Source: Ruania albidiflava DSM 18029
GTDB taxonomy: Bacteria > Actinomycetota > Actinomycetes > Actinomycetales > Beutenbergiaceae
Reading direction: 5' to 3'
Assembly (NCBI RefSeq): GCF_000421225.1
Contig: NZ_ATWL01000002.1
Location: forward strand, 1 to 64,000
Length of the DNA: 64,000 nucleotides
Shown: in pieces, positions 27,339 through 34,730 of the stretch
How the letters are laid out: every line of letters begins with the position of its first letter
Numbering within the stretch: position 1 is the first letter of the stretch
Position numbers and translations under genes: made by a program
The notes under the pieces: generated by a model
Databases searched by the model: none
Told to the model about the DNA's origin: nothing
The model's input: only the letters and a program-made list of their open reading frames with translations

Positions 27339-28427
27339 CTACCCGTGCCGCCGGATGAGTCCTGCGATGCGGATGTGCATCAGGAAGCTCGCCTGCATGC
27401 GGCGGTGTGCGTGATAGTTGAGGATCACGTGCGTCTGCTGCTCAGGGTAGTAGTACATGTGCGTGGCGGTGTAGCCGAGCCCGCCCACCGGGCGGGGGTA
27501 GCCGCGCAGGGTCGGGAAGAATCCGCCGAACAGGAGTGTGTTCATCCCGGCGCCGTAGTGGATGCCGGGGCGGAACCGGTTGCGCGGGTGGGCGAAGAAG
27601 TCGATCCACGCGGGATCGAGGAGCTCGCCGCCGTGCAGTGCACGCTGGAACCGCACGAGGTCGTGCGCCGTCGAGGGGCCGCCTAGCCCGCTGGTCCAGG
27701 TGAGGTTCGCGGCGAAGGCCCGGCGCGCGCCGCCAGTGCGCAGCTCGCTGCCGCGGGTGTCCAACCAGAAGGGTGCGAGGGTCGCGGCGAGCCTGTCGAG
27801 CCTGTCGGCATCCGCGCCGACCCACGCGGCGCTGTCGGTCATGCCGGCCGGCTCGAAGATGCGGGCGCGCAGCTGCTCGGCGAAGCCGACCCCGGACGCC
27901 TCCTCGATGATGCGGATCAGCAGGAAGTAGCCGGTGTCGCTGTAGCAGAACCGCGCGCCCGGCCGGGCCAAGGGAGGTAGGTGCGCGGACTGCTGCAGGA
28001 ACTCCTGGATCGCCCAGACCCGGGACGGGTCGGCCAACAGCCTCGGGATCGCGCACTCGGTCTCATGCCCGCGCGGCGGCAGCATGACATCGGGCAGCCC
28101 CGAGGTGTGCGTCAGCAGGTGCTCCACCGTCACGTGGTGGGCATTGTCGATGCCCGGGGCCGCTGGCAGTGGTGCGAGGTCCTCGTCCGGCAGCAGCTCG
28201 CCGAGCGGACTGTCCAGGCGCAGCAGGCCGTCAGCCGCTAGCTGCGCGATGAGCGTCGCGATGAACACCTTGTCGATGCTCGCGACGAAGAACGGTTGGT
28301 CCGGGTCGCCGACGGAGAGCTCGAGGTTCCTGCCGGTCACGAGTGCGACCGGAGCCACCGGGAACTGGTCGCTCGTGGTGCGGCGGAGCGTGGCAGCGGT
28401 CCGGCGAACCGCGATGTCGACGTCCAT
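27339..28427 (-). CDS. Serine hydrolase of the class C beta-lactamase/DD-peptidase fold
   Basis: 362 residues. The SxxK motif is SIDK within FFVASIDKVFIATLIAQLAA, giving the nucleophilic Ser and general base Lys. The second motif is YSDT (Tyr with Asp where YxN has Asn), followed by GYFLLIRIIEEASG, typical of this family. LLTHTSGLPDV is also a family signature. No signal peptide is visible, so it may act in the cytoplasm as an esterase or amidase rather than as an antibiotic-degrading enzyme. A strong AGGAGAG precedes the ATG. It is divergent from a PadR gene, with boxes overlapping its promoter. Confidence 0.85.
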   Translation of the reverse strand: MDVDIAVRRTAATLRRTTSDQFPVAPVALVTGRNLELSVGDPDQPFFVASIDKVFIATLIAQLAADGLLRLDSPLGELLPDEDLAPLPAAPGIDNAHHVTVEHLLTHTSGLPDVMLPPRGHETECAIPRLLADPSRVWAIQEFLQQSAHLPPLARPGARFCYSDTGYFLLIRIIEEASGVGFAEQLRARIFEPAGMTDSAAWVGADADRLDRLAATLAPFWLDTRGSELRTGGARRAFAANLTWTSGLGGPSTAHDLVRFQRALHGGELLDPAWIDFFAHPRNRFRPGIHYGAGMNTLLFGGFFPTLRGYPRPVGGLGYTATHMYYYPEQQTHVILNYHAHRRMQASFLMHIRIAGLIRRHG

Positions 28428-28444
28428 GACTCTCCTGGCAGAGT

Positions 28445-28492
28445 AGATGTATCTCATAGACGTATCTAGTAGATATGGCCGAGGGTTGTCAA
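28445..28492 (-). promoter_or_regulatory. Promoter of the serine hydrolase gene with PadR-type boxes
   Basis: Two near-palindromes, AGATGTATCT (28445-28454) and AGACGTATCT (28458-28467), lie 13 bp apart in the divergent promoter region. On the minus strand, TTGACA (28487-28492) and TAGATA (28463-28468) form a -35/-10 pair with an 18-bp spacer, so the second box covers the -10. PadR binding here would repress the hydrolase gene. Confidence 0.65.
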
Positions 28493-28509
28493 GACCTACA
28501 CTCCACCTC

Positions 28510-29031
28510 ATGGCCCATGTGATCCTCGGACTGCTCCTGCTCTGGCCGCAGAGCCTCTACGACCTGCGGAAGCACTTCGAGGCAGGGATCTCGCTCTTCT
28601 ACAGCGCCAGCACGGGCAGCATCAAGCGGGCGCTGGACAGGTTGCTCGCCGACGGCCACATCCGGGTCGAGTCAGAGTCCGGTCCCCGAGGGAGGAAGAC
28701 CTATGTGGTCACCGATTCCGGCAGGCAGGAGTTCCGCCGGTGGATGCTCTCCGAGCTGTCGGGCACTGATGTCGAGGGTGCCATGCTGGCGCGCGTGCAC
28801 TTCCTAGGGCTCTTGGACCCCCATGAGCGTCCGGCGGTCGCGGCGCGCATCGACGAGCGCCTCCGTCAGGATCTCGGTCGCCTCGAACGCCTGGCCGCCC
28901 AGGTCTCCGTGGCCGAGGTCCCGGCAGGGTTCGAGGACGTCTCGCGCTACCAGGTCGCGACGCTGCAGTACGGCCTGACCTCGCATCGGGCGGCGCTGGC
29001 CTGGGTCGAGGAGTACCTTCCGGGGCGCTGA
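28510..29031 (+). CDS. PadR-family transcriptional regulator
   Basis: 173 residues. The N-terminal winged helix reads HVILGLLLLWPQSLYDLRKHFE, then the recognition helix GSIKRALDRLLADGHI and the wing GPRGRKTYVVTDSGRQEFRRWM, diagnostic of PadR. The C-terminal helical part (the Vir domain, rich in Arg and Leu) would mediate dimerisation. The ATG at 28510 is chosen because the conserved domain begins immediately; earlier in-frame codons run through the operator region. Likely controls itself and the divergent serine hydrolase gene. Confidence 0.88.
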   Translation: MAHVILGLLLLWPQSLYDLRKHFEAGISLFYSASTGSIKRALDRLLADGHIRVESESGPRGRKTYVVTDSGRQEFRRWMLSELSGTDVEGAMLARVHFLGLLDPHERPAVAARIDERLRQDLGRLERLAAQVSVAEVPAGFEDVSRYQVATLQYGLTSHRAALAWVEEYLPGR

Positions 29032-29108
29032 GCCTCTTCGCGCAGATCGTCACCGAACCGTTGTGCGCTGTTCATCCCGTTGTGGCCAAACCGTCCACTT
29101 GGCGCCTG

Positions 29109-29128
29109 TAGTCTGGACGCAATGTCCA
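29109..29128 (+). promoter_or_regulatory. Candidate -10 element and operator before the phosphonate-type operon
   Basis: TAGTCT (29109-29114) is a plausible -10, overlapping the palindrome TGGAC-GCAAT-GTCCA (29114-29128) close to the HAD gene start. The RpiR-type regulator at the end of the operon is the obvious candidate to bind it, by position only. Confidence 0.45.
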
Positions 29129-29145
29129 CACGGATCGGAGCGACA

Positions 29146-29832
29146 ATGCGACCGACAGTCGTCTTCGACTTCGACGGCACCGTGGCCCTCGGCCGTGGCC
29201 CGCTCGAGGCCTACGCGACCTGCCTAGGTGAGCTCACCGACGGTGAGATGCTGACTAGCTGCCGCACCGCCGTCGAACGCTTCGACGCCGGCCAGACCAG
29301 TTACCGGGACGGCTACGACGCCATCCAGACCACCGCCCGCGGACGCGGCGCCACCGACGAGCAGCTCTCCACCGCCTACCTGCGCAGCCGCCAGCTGCTC
29401 GCTACCGACGCCGCACCCATCCACCCGCCGGCCGGCTTGGCCGAGTTCGTCAACGAGCTGACCACCCGGGCCACCTGCGTGCTCGCCACCAACGCCCCCG
29501 ACCTGGGCATCGACCGTGCACTCAGCGCGCTCGGGCTGGCCGGGGCGCTGACCGCCGTGCACTGCTCCGTCGGCAAGCCCGACGGCCTGGAGCCGATCAT
29601 CGCCGCCACCCTGGCCGACGGCCCCACGCTGGCCGTCGGTGACATCTGGGAGAACGACCTGGCTCCCGCCCAGCGCCTCGGCGCCGACACCGCCCTGGTA
29701 GGAGTCGGGCAGCCCGCCGGCACCCCGACGCTGCGCGGGGCCACCCTCACCGACCTCTACGACGACATCCACGCCTGGGCCTCCCGGCCGGTCACCGTGC
29801 CCGCCGGCGCCCGCCCCGCAGAAAGGCTCTGA
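29146..29832 (+). CDS. HAD-family phosphatase
   Basis: 228 residues. HAD motif I is VVFDFDGTVA (nucleophile and acid Asp), motif II is around VLATNAPD (Asn replaces the usual Ser/Thr-containing context), motif III Lys is in GKPDGLEP, and motif IV is VGDIWENDLAPA with the acidic pair. A helical cap domain lies at about residues 20-90. GGAG sits just before the ATG at 29146; an ATG at 29122 is a weaker alternative. It is the first gene of the phosphonate-type transporter operon, 1 bp before the binding protein gene, so its substrate is probably the imported phosphorylated compound or its product. Confidence 0.8.
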   Translation: MRPTVVFDFDGTVALGRGPLEAYATCLGELTDGEMLTSCRTAVERFDAGQTSYRDGYDAIQTTARGRGATDEQLSTAYLRSRQLLATDAAPIHPPAGLAEFVNELTTRATCVLATNAPDLGIDRALSALGLAGALTAVHCSVGKPDGLEPIIAATLADGPTLAVGDIWENDLAPAQRLGADTALVGVGQPAGTPTLRGATLTDLYDDIHAWASRPVTVPAGARPAERL

Positions 29833-29833
29833 C

Positions 29834-30835
29834 ATGCGCCGCACCATCAAGACCCTGCCCATCGTCCTGGCCGTCGGGGCACTCGCCCTGGCCGGCTGCA
29901 GCTCCGGCGACGCCACCGGCTCCACCGACGGCGAGTGGCCCGAAGAGATCACCGTCTCCCTGGTGCCCTCGATCGAGGGCGAGGACCTCGCCGAGGCTCT
30001 CGACCCGCTGACCACCTACCTCTCCGACGGGCTGGACATCGATGTGCACGGCGTCGTCGCCACCGACTACAACGCCACGGTCGAGGCTCTCGGGGCGGAC
30101 CAGGCGCAGGTGATCATCACCGATGCCGGCTCGCTGTTCAACGCGATGGAGCGCCACGACGCCGAGCTGGTGCTGCGGGACGTGCGCTTCGGAGCGACCT
30201 CCTACGCCTCGATCGCGATGACCAACGACCCGGACAAGTACTGCTCCGACGAGCCGGTCGCCGCTACCTACGAGGCCACCGGCGAGGAGCTGCTCTACTG
30301 CAACGGCACCGAGCCCGAGGACGTGGCCGCGGGCCAGGGACCGGCGGGCGTAGAAGCCCTGGCGAACGTCACCGCCGGCACCCGGGTCGCGCTGCAGGCT
30401 GCCACCTCACCGGCCGGCTACCAGTACCCGATCGTGACCATGCAGGACCAGGGTGTGGACACCGAGAGCATCGAGCAGATCCCGGTCAGCGGCAACAACA
30501 ACGCTGTGCTCGCGGTCAACAACGGCGACGCCGAGGTCGGCTTCGCCTACTGGGACGCCCGCTCCACGGTGACCGAGGAGGCCCCCGAGGTCGCGGAGAA
30601 CGTGGTGGTGTTCGCCTACACCGAGATGATCCCCAACGGCGGCGTGGCAGTCTCCTCTGAGCTGCCTGACGACCTGGTCAGCGAGCTCACCGAGCTGATG
30701 GACGGCTACGCCGACTCCTCCGAGGAGGCCGCATCGGTGATGTACGACCTGGTGGGCCTGTCCGACTGGACTTCCGAGACCGAGGAGGACCAGATCACCC
30801 GGTACGGCGAGGTGCTCGCCCAGTTCTCCGAGTAA
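29834..30835 (+). CDS. phnD: Phosphonate-type ABC transporter substrate-binding lipoprotein
   Basis: 333 residues with a lipoprotein signal: basic start, hydrophobic core and lipobox LALAGCSSG with the lipidated Cys. The mature part has the PhnD/periplasmic fold hallmarks: ITVSLVPSIEGEDL, the ligand-loop region DYNATVEALGADQAQVIITD, and ATSPAGYQYPIVTM. Two cysteines about 19 residues apart (KYCSDE, LLYCNG) may form a disulfide in the ligand lobe. GAAAGG precedes the ATG inside the HAD gene end. It likely binds a phosphonate, phosphite or phosphate ester. Confidence 0.85.
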   Translation: MRRTIKTLPIVLAVGALALAGCSSGDATGSTDGEWPEEITVSLVPSIEGEDLAEALDPLTTYLSDGLDIDVHGVVATDYNATVEALGADQAQVIITDAGSLFNAMERHDAELVLRDVRFGATSYASIAMTNDPDKYCSDEPVAATYEATGEELLYCNGTEPEDVAAGQGPAGVEALANVTAGTRVALQAATSPAGYQYPIVTMQDQGVDTESIEQIPVSGNNNAVLAVNNGDAEVGFAYWDARSTVTEEAPEVAENVVVFAYTEMIPNGGVAVSSELPDDLVSELTELMDGYADSSEEAASVMYDLVGLSDWTSETEEDQITRYGEVLAQFSE

Positions 30836-30850
30836 GCACCGGGACCCGCC

Positions 30851-31672
30851 ATGACAGAAGCTGCCAGCACCACCCAGCCCGACGGCGTAGCCACGCCCTG
30901 GTCGATCACGCTCGAGGACGTCTCGGTCACCTACCCGAACGGCACCCGCGCGCTGCGCGGGGTCTCCGCGCACATCGAGGCGGGAGAGATGGTCTCCATC
31001 GTCGGCCTGTCCGGGTCCGGGAAGTCCACCCTGATCCGCACCATCAACGGCCTGGTCCCGGCCACCTCGGGTCGGGTCGTGGTCGGTGGCCATGAGGTGA
31101 CCGGACTGCGCGGCCGGGCGCTGCGCCAGCTGCGCGGGCACATCGGGATGATCTTCCAGAGCTTCAACCTGGCCGACCGCACCAGCGTGCTGAACAACGT
31201 GCTGGTCGGGCGGTTCGCCCACACGCCCAGCTACCGCACCCTGCTCGGGCTGACCAGTGCCGCGGACAAGGAGCTGGCGCTGCGCTGCCTGGACTCGGTG
31301 GGCATGCTGGAGAAGGTGTGGGCCCGCGCCGGTGCGCTCTCCGGTGGGCAGAAGCAGCGGGTGGCGATCGCCCGCGCCCTGTGCCAGCAACCCTCGGTGA
31401 TGCTCGCCGACGAACCGGTGGCCAGCCTGGACCCGCCGACGGCGCACGCGGTGATGGGCGACCTGGCCCGGATCAACGCCGAACGTGACCTGACCGTGCT
31501 GATCAACATCCACATGATGGACCTGGCCCGGCAGTACAGCCGGCGGATGATCGGCCTACGCGACGGCGAGATCGTCTACGACGGCCCAGCCGCCAGCGCC
31601 ACCGACGCCGACTTCGAGCAGATCTACGACCGGCCGATCCAGAGCAGGGACCGGATGGGAAGCGCCCTGTGA
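30851..31672 (+). CDS. phnC: Phosphonate-type ABC transporter ATP-binding protein
   Basis: 273 residues. Walker [18 protein letters not shown]-loop [20 protein letters not shown] (the 'FN L..R..VL.NVL' stretch is typical for PhnC), signature [15 protein letters not shown] and Walker [15 protein letters not shown], then the H-loop in [13 protein letters not shown]. It follows the binding protein gene by 15 bp and overlaps the first permease gene by 4 bp. Confidence 0.9.
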   Translation: MTEAASTTQPDGVATPWSITLEDVSVTYPNGTRALRGVSAHIEAGEMVSIVGLSGSGKSTLIRTINGLVPATSGRVVVGGHEVTGLRGRALRQLRGHIGMIFQSFNLADRTSVLNNVLVGRFAHTPSYRTLLGLTSAADKELALRCLDSVGMLEKVWARAGALSGGQKQRVAIARALCQQPSVMLADEPVASLDPPTAHAVMGDLARINAERDLTVLINIHMMDLARQYSRRMIGLRDGEIVYDGPAASATDADFEQIYDRPIQSRDRMGSAL

Positions 31673-32478
31673 CCACCCAGACCACCGAGCTGCGGATGCC
31701 GCCCAAGCCACGGAACCGGTGGCGGACGGCCGCGATCGTGGCTGCGCTGTGCACGTTCACCGTGCTCACCTGCCTGCCGGCTATCGGTGGGGTGGAGCTC
31801 GACTTCGCCGGGATGGTGCGCAACTGGGCCAACGGTGCGGACAAGATGGGTGAGCTGCTCCGCCCGGACTTCTCCTTCCTGCCGCGCACCATCACCCCGA
31901 TGCTGGAGACGCTCGCGATGGCGGTGGCTGGCGCCGCGCTGGCCGCAGCCGCCTCGATCCCGCTCACCCTGTGGGCAGCCCGGCCGAGCAACCCGAACCG
32001 GGTGACCCGGCAGGTCGTGCGGTTCATCATCAACGTCAACCGCGCAGTGCCGGACCTGGTGTTCGCCATGGTACTGGTCGCGATGGTCGGGGTCGGGGTG
32101 CTGCCCGGTCTGATCACCCTGTTCCTGTTCGACGTCGGCGTGGTCGTCAAGCTGGTCTCGGAGGCGATCGAGGGCGCCGACCACCACTACATCGAGGCCG
32201 GGCAGGCCGCCGGCGGCACCCAGTCCCAGATCAACAAGGCCACCCTGCTGCCACAGTCCTGGACCCTGTACGCGAACCAGTGGCTCTACTCGCTGGAGCT
32301 GAACGTGCGCATCTCAGCGATCCTGGGCATCGTCGGCGCCGGCGGCATCGGACGACTGCTGGACGAGCGCCGCGGCTTCTACGCCTATGACGACGTCTCG
32401 GTGATCATCCTGGAGATCCTCGTCGTGGTGATGATCATCGAGCTCTGCTCCAACCTGCTCCGCTCGAGGCTGCGATGA
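31669..32478 (+). CDS. phnE: Phosphonate-type ABC transporter permease 1
   Basis: 269 residues, six or so membrane helices. The cytoplasmic coupling loop [23 protein letters not shown] carries the PhnE/EAA-type motif, and [20 protein letters not shown] is the conserved end. It starts with GTG overlapping phnC by 4 bp and overlaps the second permease gene by 4 bp (ATGA). The two permeases would form a heterodimer. Confidence 0.9.
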   Translation: MTTQTTELRMPPKPRNRWRTAAIVAALCTFTVLTCLPAIGGVELDFAGMVRNWANGADKMGELLRPDFSFLPRTITPMLETLAMAVAGAALAAAASIPLTLWAARPSNPNRVTRQVVRFIINVNRAVPDLVFAMVLVAMVGVGVLPGLITLFLFDVGVVVKLVSEAIEGADHHYIEAGQAAGGTQSQINKATLLPQSWTLYANQWLYSLELNVRISAILGIVGAGGIGRLLDERRGFYAYDDVSVIILEILVVVMIIELCSNLLRSRLR

Positions 32479-33302
32479 CCACCACGACGCTGCCGGACCT
32501 CACCCTGCCGACCCGCCCCTCCCGGCTCCGGGAGACGATCGCCGCGGTGCTGGTCGGGGCTGTGGTGCTGGTCTCGATCATCGGCCTGGACATCCCCTGG
32601 ACCGAGCTGTCCGACATCCCCGGACGGGTCGCAGAGTACCTGCGGCTGATGTTCGCCGAGCCGAGCTGGGAGAAGCTCCCGCGCGCCCTGTTCGAGACCT
32701 GGCGCTCGGTCTCGATGGCCTGGCTCGGTGCGATCGGATGCGTCGTGGTCTCCATCCCGCTGGGCATGCTCGCCGCACGTGGCGTGGGGCCGGCCTGGCT
32801 GCGGTTCGTCCTGCGCCGGTCGTTCGCAGTCATCCGTGCCGTGCCTGAGGTGATCATCGCCCTGGTGCTGCTCACGGTGACCGGCCTGACCCCGTTCACC
32901 GGTGCGTTGGCACTGGGCATCGCTGGGATCGGCACCCAGGGCAAGTGGGTGTACGAGACGATCGAGTCCGCCCAGGAGGGGGCCTCCGAAGCCGTGCGCG
33001 CCGCCGGTGGGAACACGGCCGAGGTGACCCGGTGGGCGCTCTGGCCGGCCGCGGCGCCGGCACTGATGTCCTTCGCGCTCTATCGGTTCGAGATCAACAT
33101 CCGCACCTCGGCCGTGCTCGGCCTGGTCGGTGCCGGTGGCATCGGCACGATGCTGTCGAACTACACCAACTATCGGGAGTGGGACACGGTCGGCATGCTG
33201 CTCATCGTGGTCGTGGCGGTCACGATGGTCTTCGACCTGGTCTCCGGGTCGATCCGCCGTCGGATCATGGAAGGAGGTCGCGCCCGTGCCGTGGACCGGT
33301 GA
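32475..33302 (+). CDS. phnE: Phosphonate-type ABC transporter permease 2
   Basis: 275 residues, paralogous to the preceding permease: coupling loop ETIESAQEGASEAVRAAGGN and end motif NIRTSAVLGLVGAGGIGTML. About six membrane helices. Having two distinct phnE genes side by side is common in organisms with heterodimeric transporters. The RpiR gene starts inside its last codons. Confidence 0.88.
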   Translation: MTTTTLPDLTLPTRPSRLRETIAAVLVGAVVLVSIIGLDIPWTELSDIPGRVAEYLRLMFAEPSWEKLPRALFETWRSVSMAWLGAIGCVVVSIPLGMLAARGVGPAWLRFVLRRSFAVIRAVPEVIIALVLLTVTGLTPFTGALALGIAGIGTQGKWVYETIESAQEGASEAVRAAGGNTAEVTRWALWPAAAPALMSFALYRFEINIRTSAVLGLVGAGGIGTMLSNYTNYREWDTVGMLLIVVVAVTMVFDLVSGSIRRRIMEGGRARAVDR

Positions 33303-34143
33303 CCCGGACGCGCCGGTCACTGCCCGGATCGCCGCACTGGAGCCCTCTCTGCAGCGTAGCGAGCGCCGCGTGGTGGCCACAGTGGCCGAGGACCTGGCCG
33401 CCGCTGTGGAGTGCACCGCGCAGGAGCTCGCCGACCGTGCCGGTGTGGGTCGTGCGTCGGTGATCCGCACCGCGCAGACCCTCGGCTACGACGGCTACCC
33501 GCAGATGCGGGTGGCGCTGGCGCGCGAGCTGGCCCTGGCGCCTTCTCGGGAAGAGGCCTCGGACACGGTGATCGGACGGCTGCGCGGCGCCGTCGAGCAG
33601 TTCGGCCGCAGCCTGCCCCGCCTCACTTCCGCCCTCACCGAAGAGCTGGTGGAGGAGTTCGTGGCCGCTGTGGACGCCGCGCCCCGGGTGGTGGTGGTGG
33701 CTACCGGGCTGTCTGCTCCGCTGGGCCTGGACCTGGCGATGCGACTCAGCTCGGCCGGCCGTCCGGCCGAGTACCTGCCCGATGCGCTCGCCCAGCAGAT
33801 CGCCGCCGGCAGCCTGGAACCGGGATCGGTGTGCCTGGTGATCTCCGGTTCCGGGGCGACCGCCACCAGCCTGGACGCTGCGGCTGCCGCTCGGCAGGCT
33901 GGCGCCACAGTGCTGGTGATGACTTCGTTCGCACGGGCGCCGTTGGTGTCCCGCGCCGACGTGGCCCTGGTGATCCCGCCGGTGACCGAGTCGTTCCCGG
34001 ACGAGCTGCTGCACACCTCGCGTGCGGCGCTCGCGCTGGTGATCGAGACGCTGGTGGAGGTGCTGGTGGCTCGGCGGGGGAGCAGGGGGTGGCAAGCTCG
34101 CGCTGCGGCCATCGCCCAGGTGGAGAAGCGGCTCAGCGAGTAG
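33286..34143 (+). CDS. RpiR-family regulator (HTH plus SIS domain)
   Basis: 285 residues. The N-terminal RpiR helix-turn-helix is SLQRSERRVVATVAEDLAAA followed by CTAQELADRAGVGRASVIRT. The SIS sugar-phosphate-binding domain covers about residues 125-250, with VVVVATGLSAPLGLDLAMRL and the typical VCLVISGSGATATSLDAAAA. GTG at 33286 has a perfect AAGGAGG seven bases upstream and overlaps the phnE end by 17 bp. A sugar-phosphate-type sensor in this operon hints that the imported compound is an organophosphate or becomes one. Confidence 0.87.
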   Translation: MPWTGDPDAPVTARIAALEPSLQRSERRVVATVAEDLAAAVECTAQELADRAGVGRASVIRTAQTLGYDGYPQMRVALARELALAPSREEASDTVIGRLRGAVEQFGRSLPRLTSALTEELVEEFVAAVDAAPRVVVVATGLSAPLGLDLAMRLSSAGRPAEYLPDALAQQIAAGSLEPGSVCLVISGSGATATSLDAAAAARQAGATVLVMTSFARAPLVSRADVALVIPPVTESFPDELLHTSRAALALVIETLVEVLVARRGSRGWQARAAAIAQVEKRLSE

Positions 34144-34268
34144 CCAGACGGTTGAGGGGACCGGGTGGCGGACGGTCTAGGCGTCCGGGTCGGCTCGTCG
34201 CCGGATCGCCTCCTGCAGCCGGCTCCCGTACCGCTGATGGCGACCGTGCGTGGGCGAACAGGCAGGGT

Positions 34269-34574
34269 CCACGCGGTGGCGAGACCCTGGGAGAAGGCGT
34301 CACGATCGAGTCCCTTGAGATAGTCCGCCTGAGCGAGCGCGGTGAGCACCCGGCCGGCCTCCGCAGTGATGAACTCGGGGCGGCAGTGGGCGATGCCCGT
34401 ACCGCCGGGGCCGGTGTCGGTGTCCCGGAGCTGACCGCCCCACTCGTAGGAGCCGGCAACGAGGTGAGCGTGGATCGCCTGCAGGTGGTGGAGATCGAAG
34501 TCGCCGGGCAGAGGATGGCGGGAGAGCTCGGCCATGCAGACCGCGACGAAGCGTCGCTCAGCTGCTTTCCAGAG
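34269..34574 (-). pseudogene. Fic/DOC family protein remnant
   Basis: The minus-strand frame reads LWKAAERRFVAVCMAEL, then GDFDLHHLQAIHAHLVAGSY, EWGGQLRDTD, RPEFITAEA and DYLKGLDRDAFSQGLATAW. This is the N-terminal part of a Fic (Fido) domain. A stop codon lies upstream of the match (complement of 34614-34616) and no start is apparent before 34535. After LATAW the reading frame leaves the family, and the catalytic HPFxxGNGR motif is absent in all frames down to the RpiR gene. It is therefore a decayed gene for an AMP-transferring toxin-like protein. Confidence 0.65.
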
Positions 34575-34676
34575 GGCGACGTCCGTCCTCGTGCTCGCAC
34601 CGTCAGCTTCAGGCTACCTGCGGGGTCTGATAGCCCTTCGGCAGACCGCCGCGCCTGTGGGCAGAACCTTCCCGGA

Positions 34677-34693
34677 ATACCCTCTAGGGGTAT
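34677..34693 (+). promoter_or_regulatory. CsoR-like copper operator
   Basis: The near-palindrome ATACCC-TCTAG-GGGTAT resembles the G/C-tract CsoR boxes (TACCC...GGGTA) found before actinobacterial copper genes. It lies about 38 bp upstream of the metal ATPase start. No csoR gene is in the window, so the regulator would be encoded elsewhere. Confidence 0.65.
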
Positions 34694-34730
34694 GCCGTTG
34701 GGCGGGATGAAGCGATGAAGAGGAGAGTCG

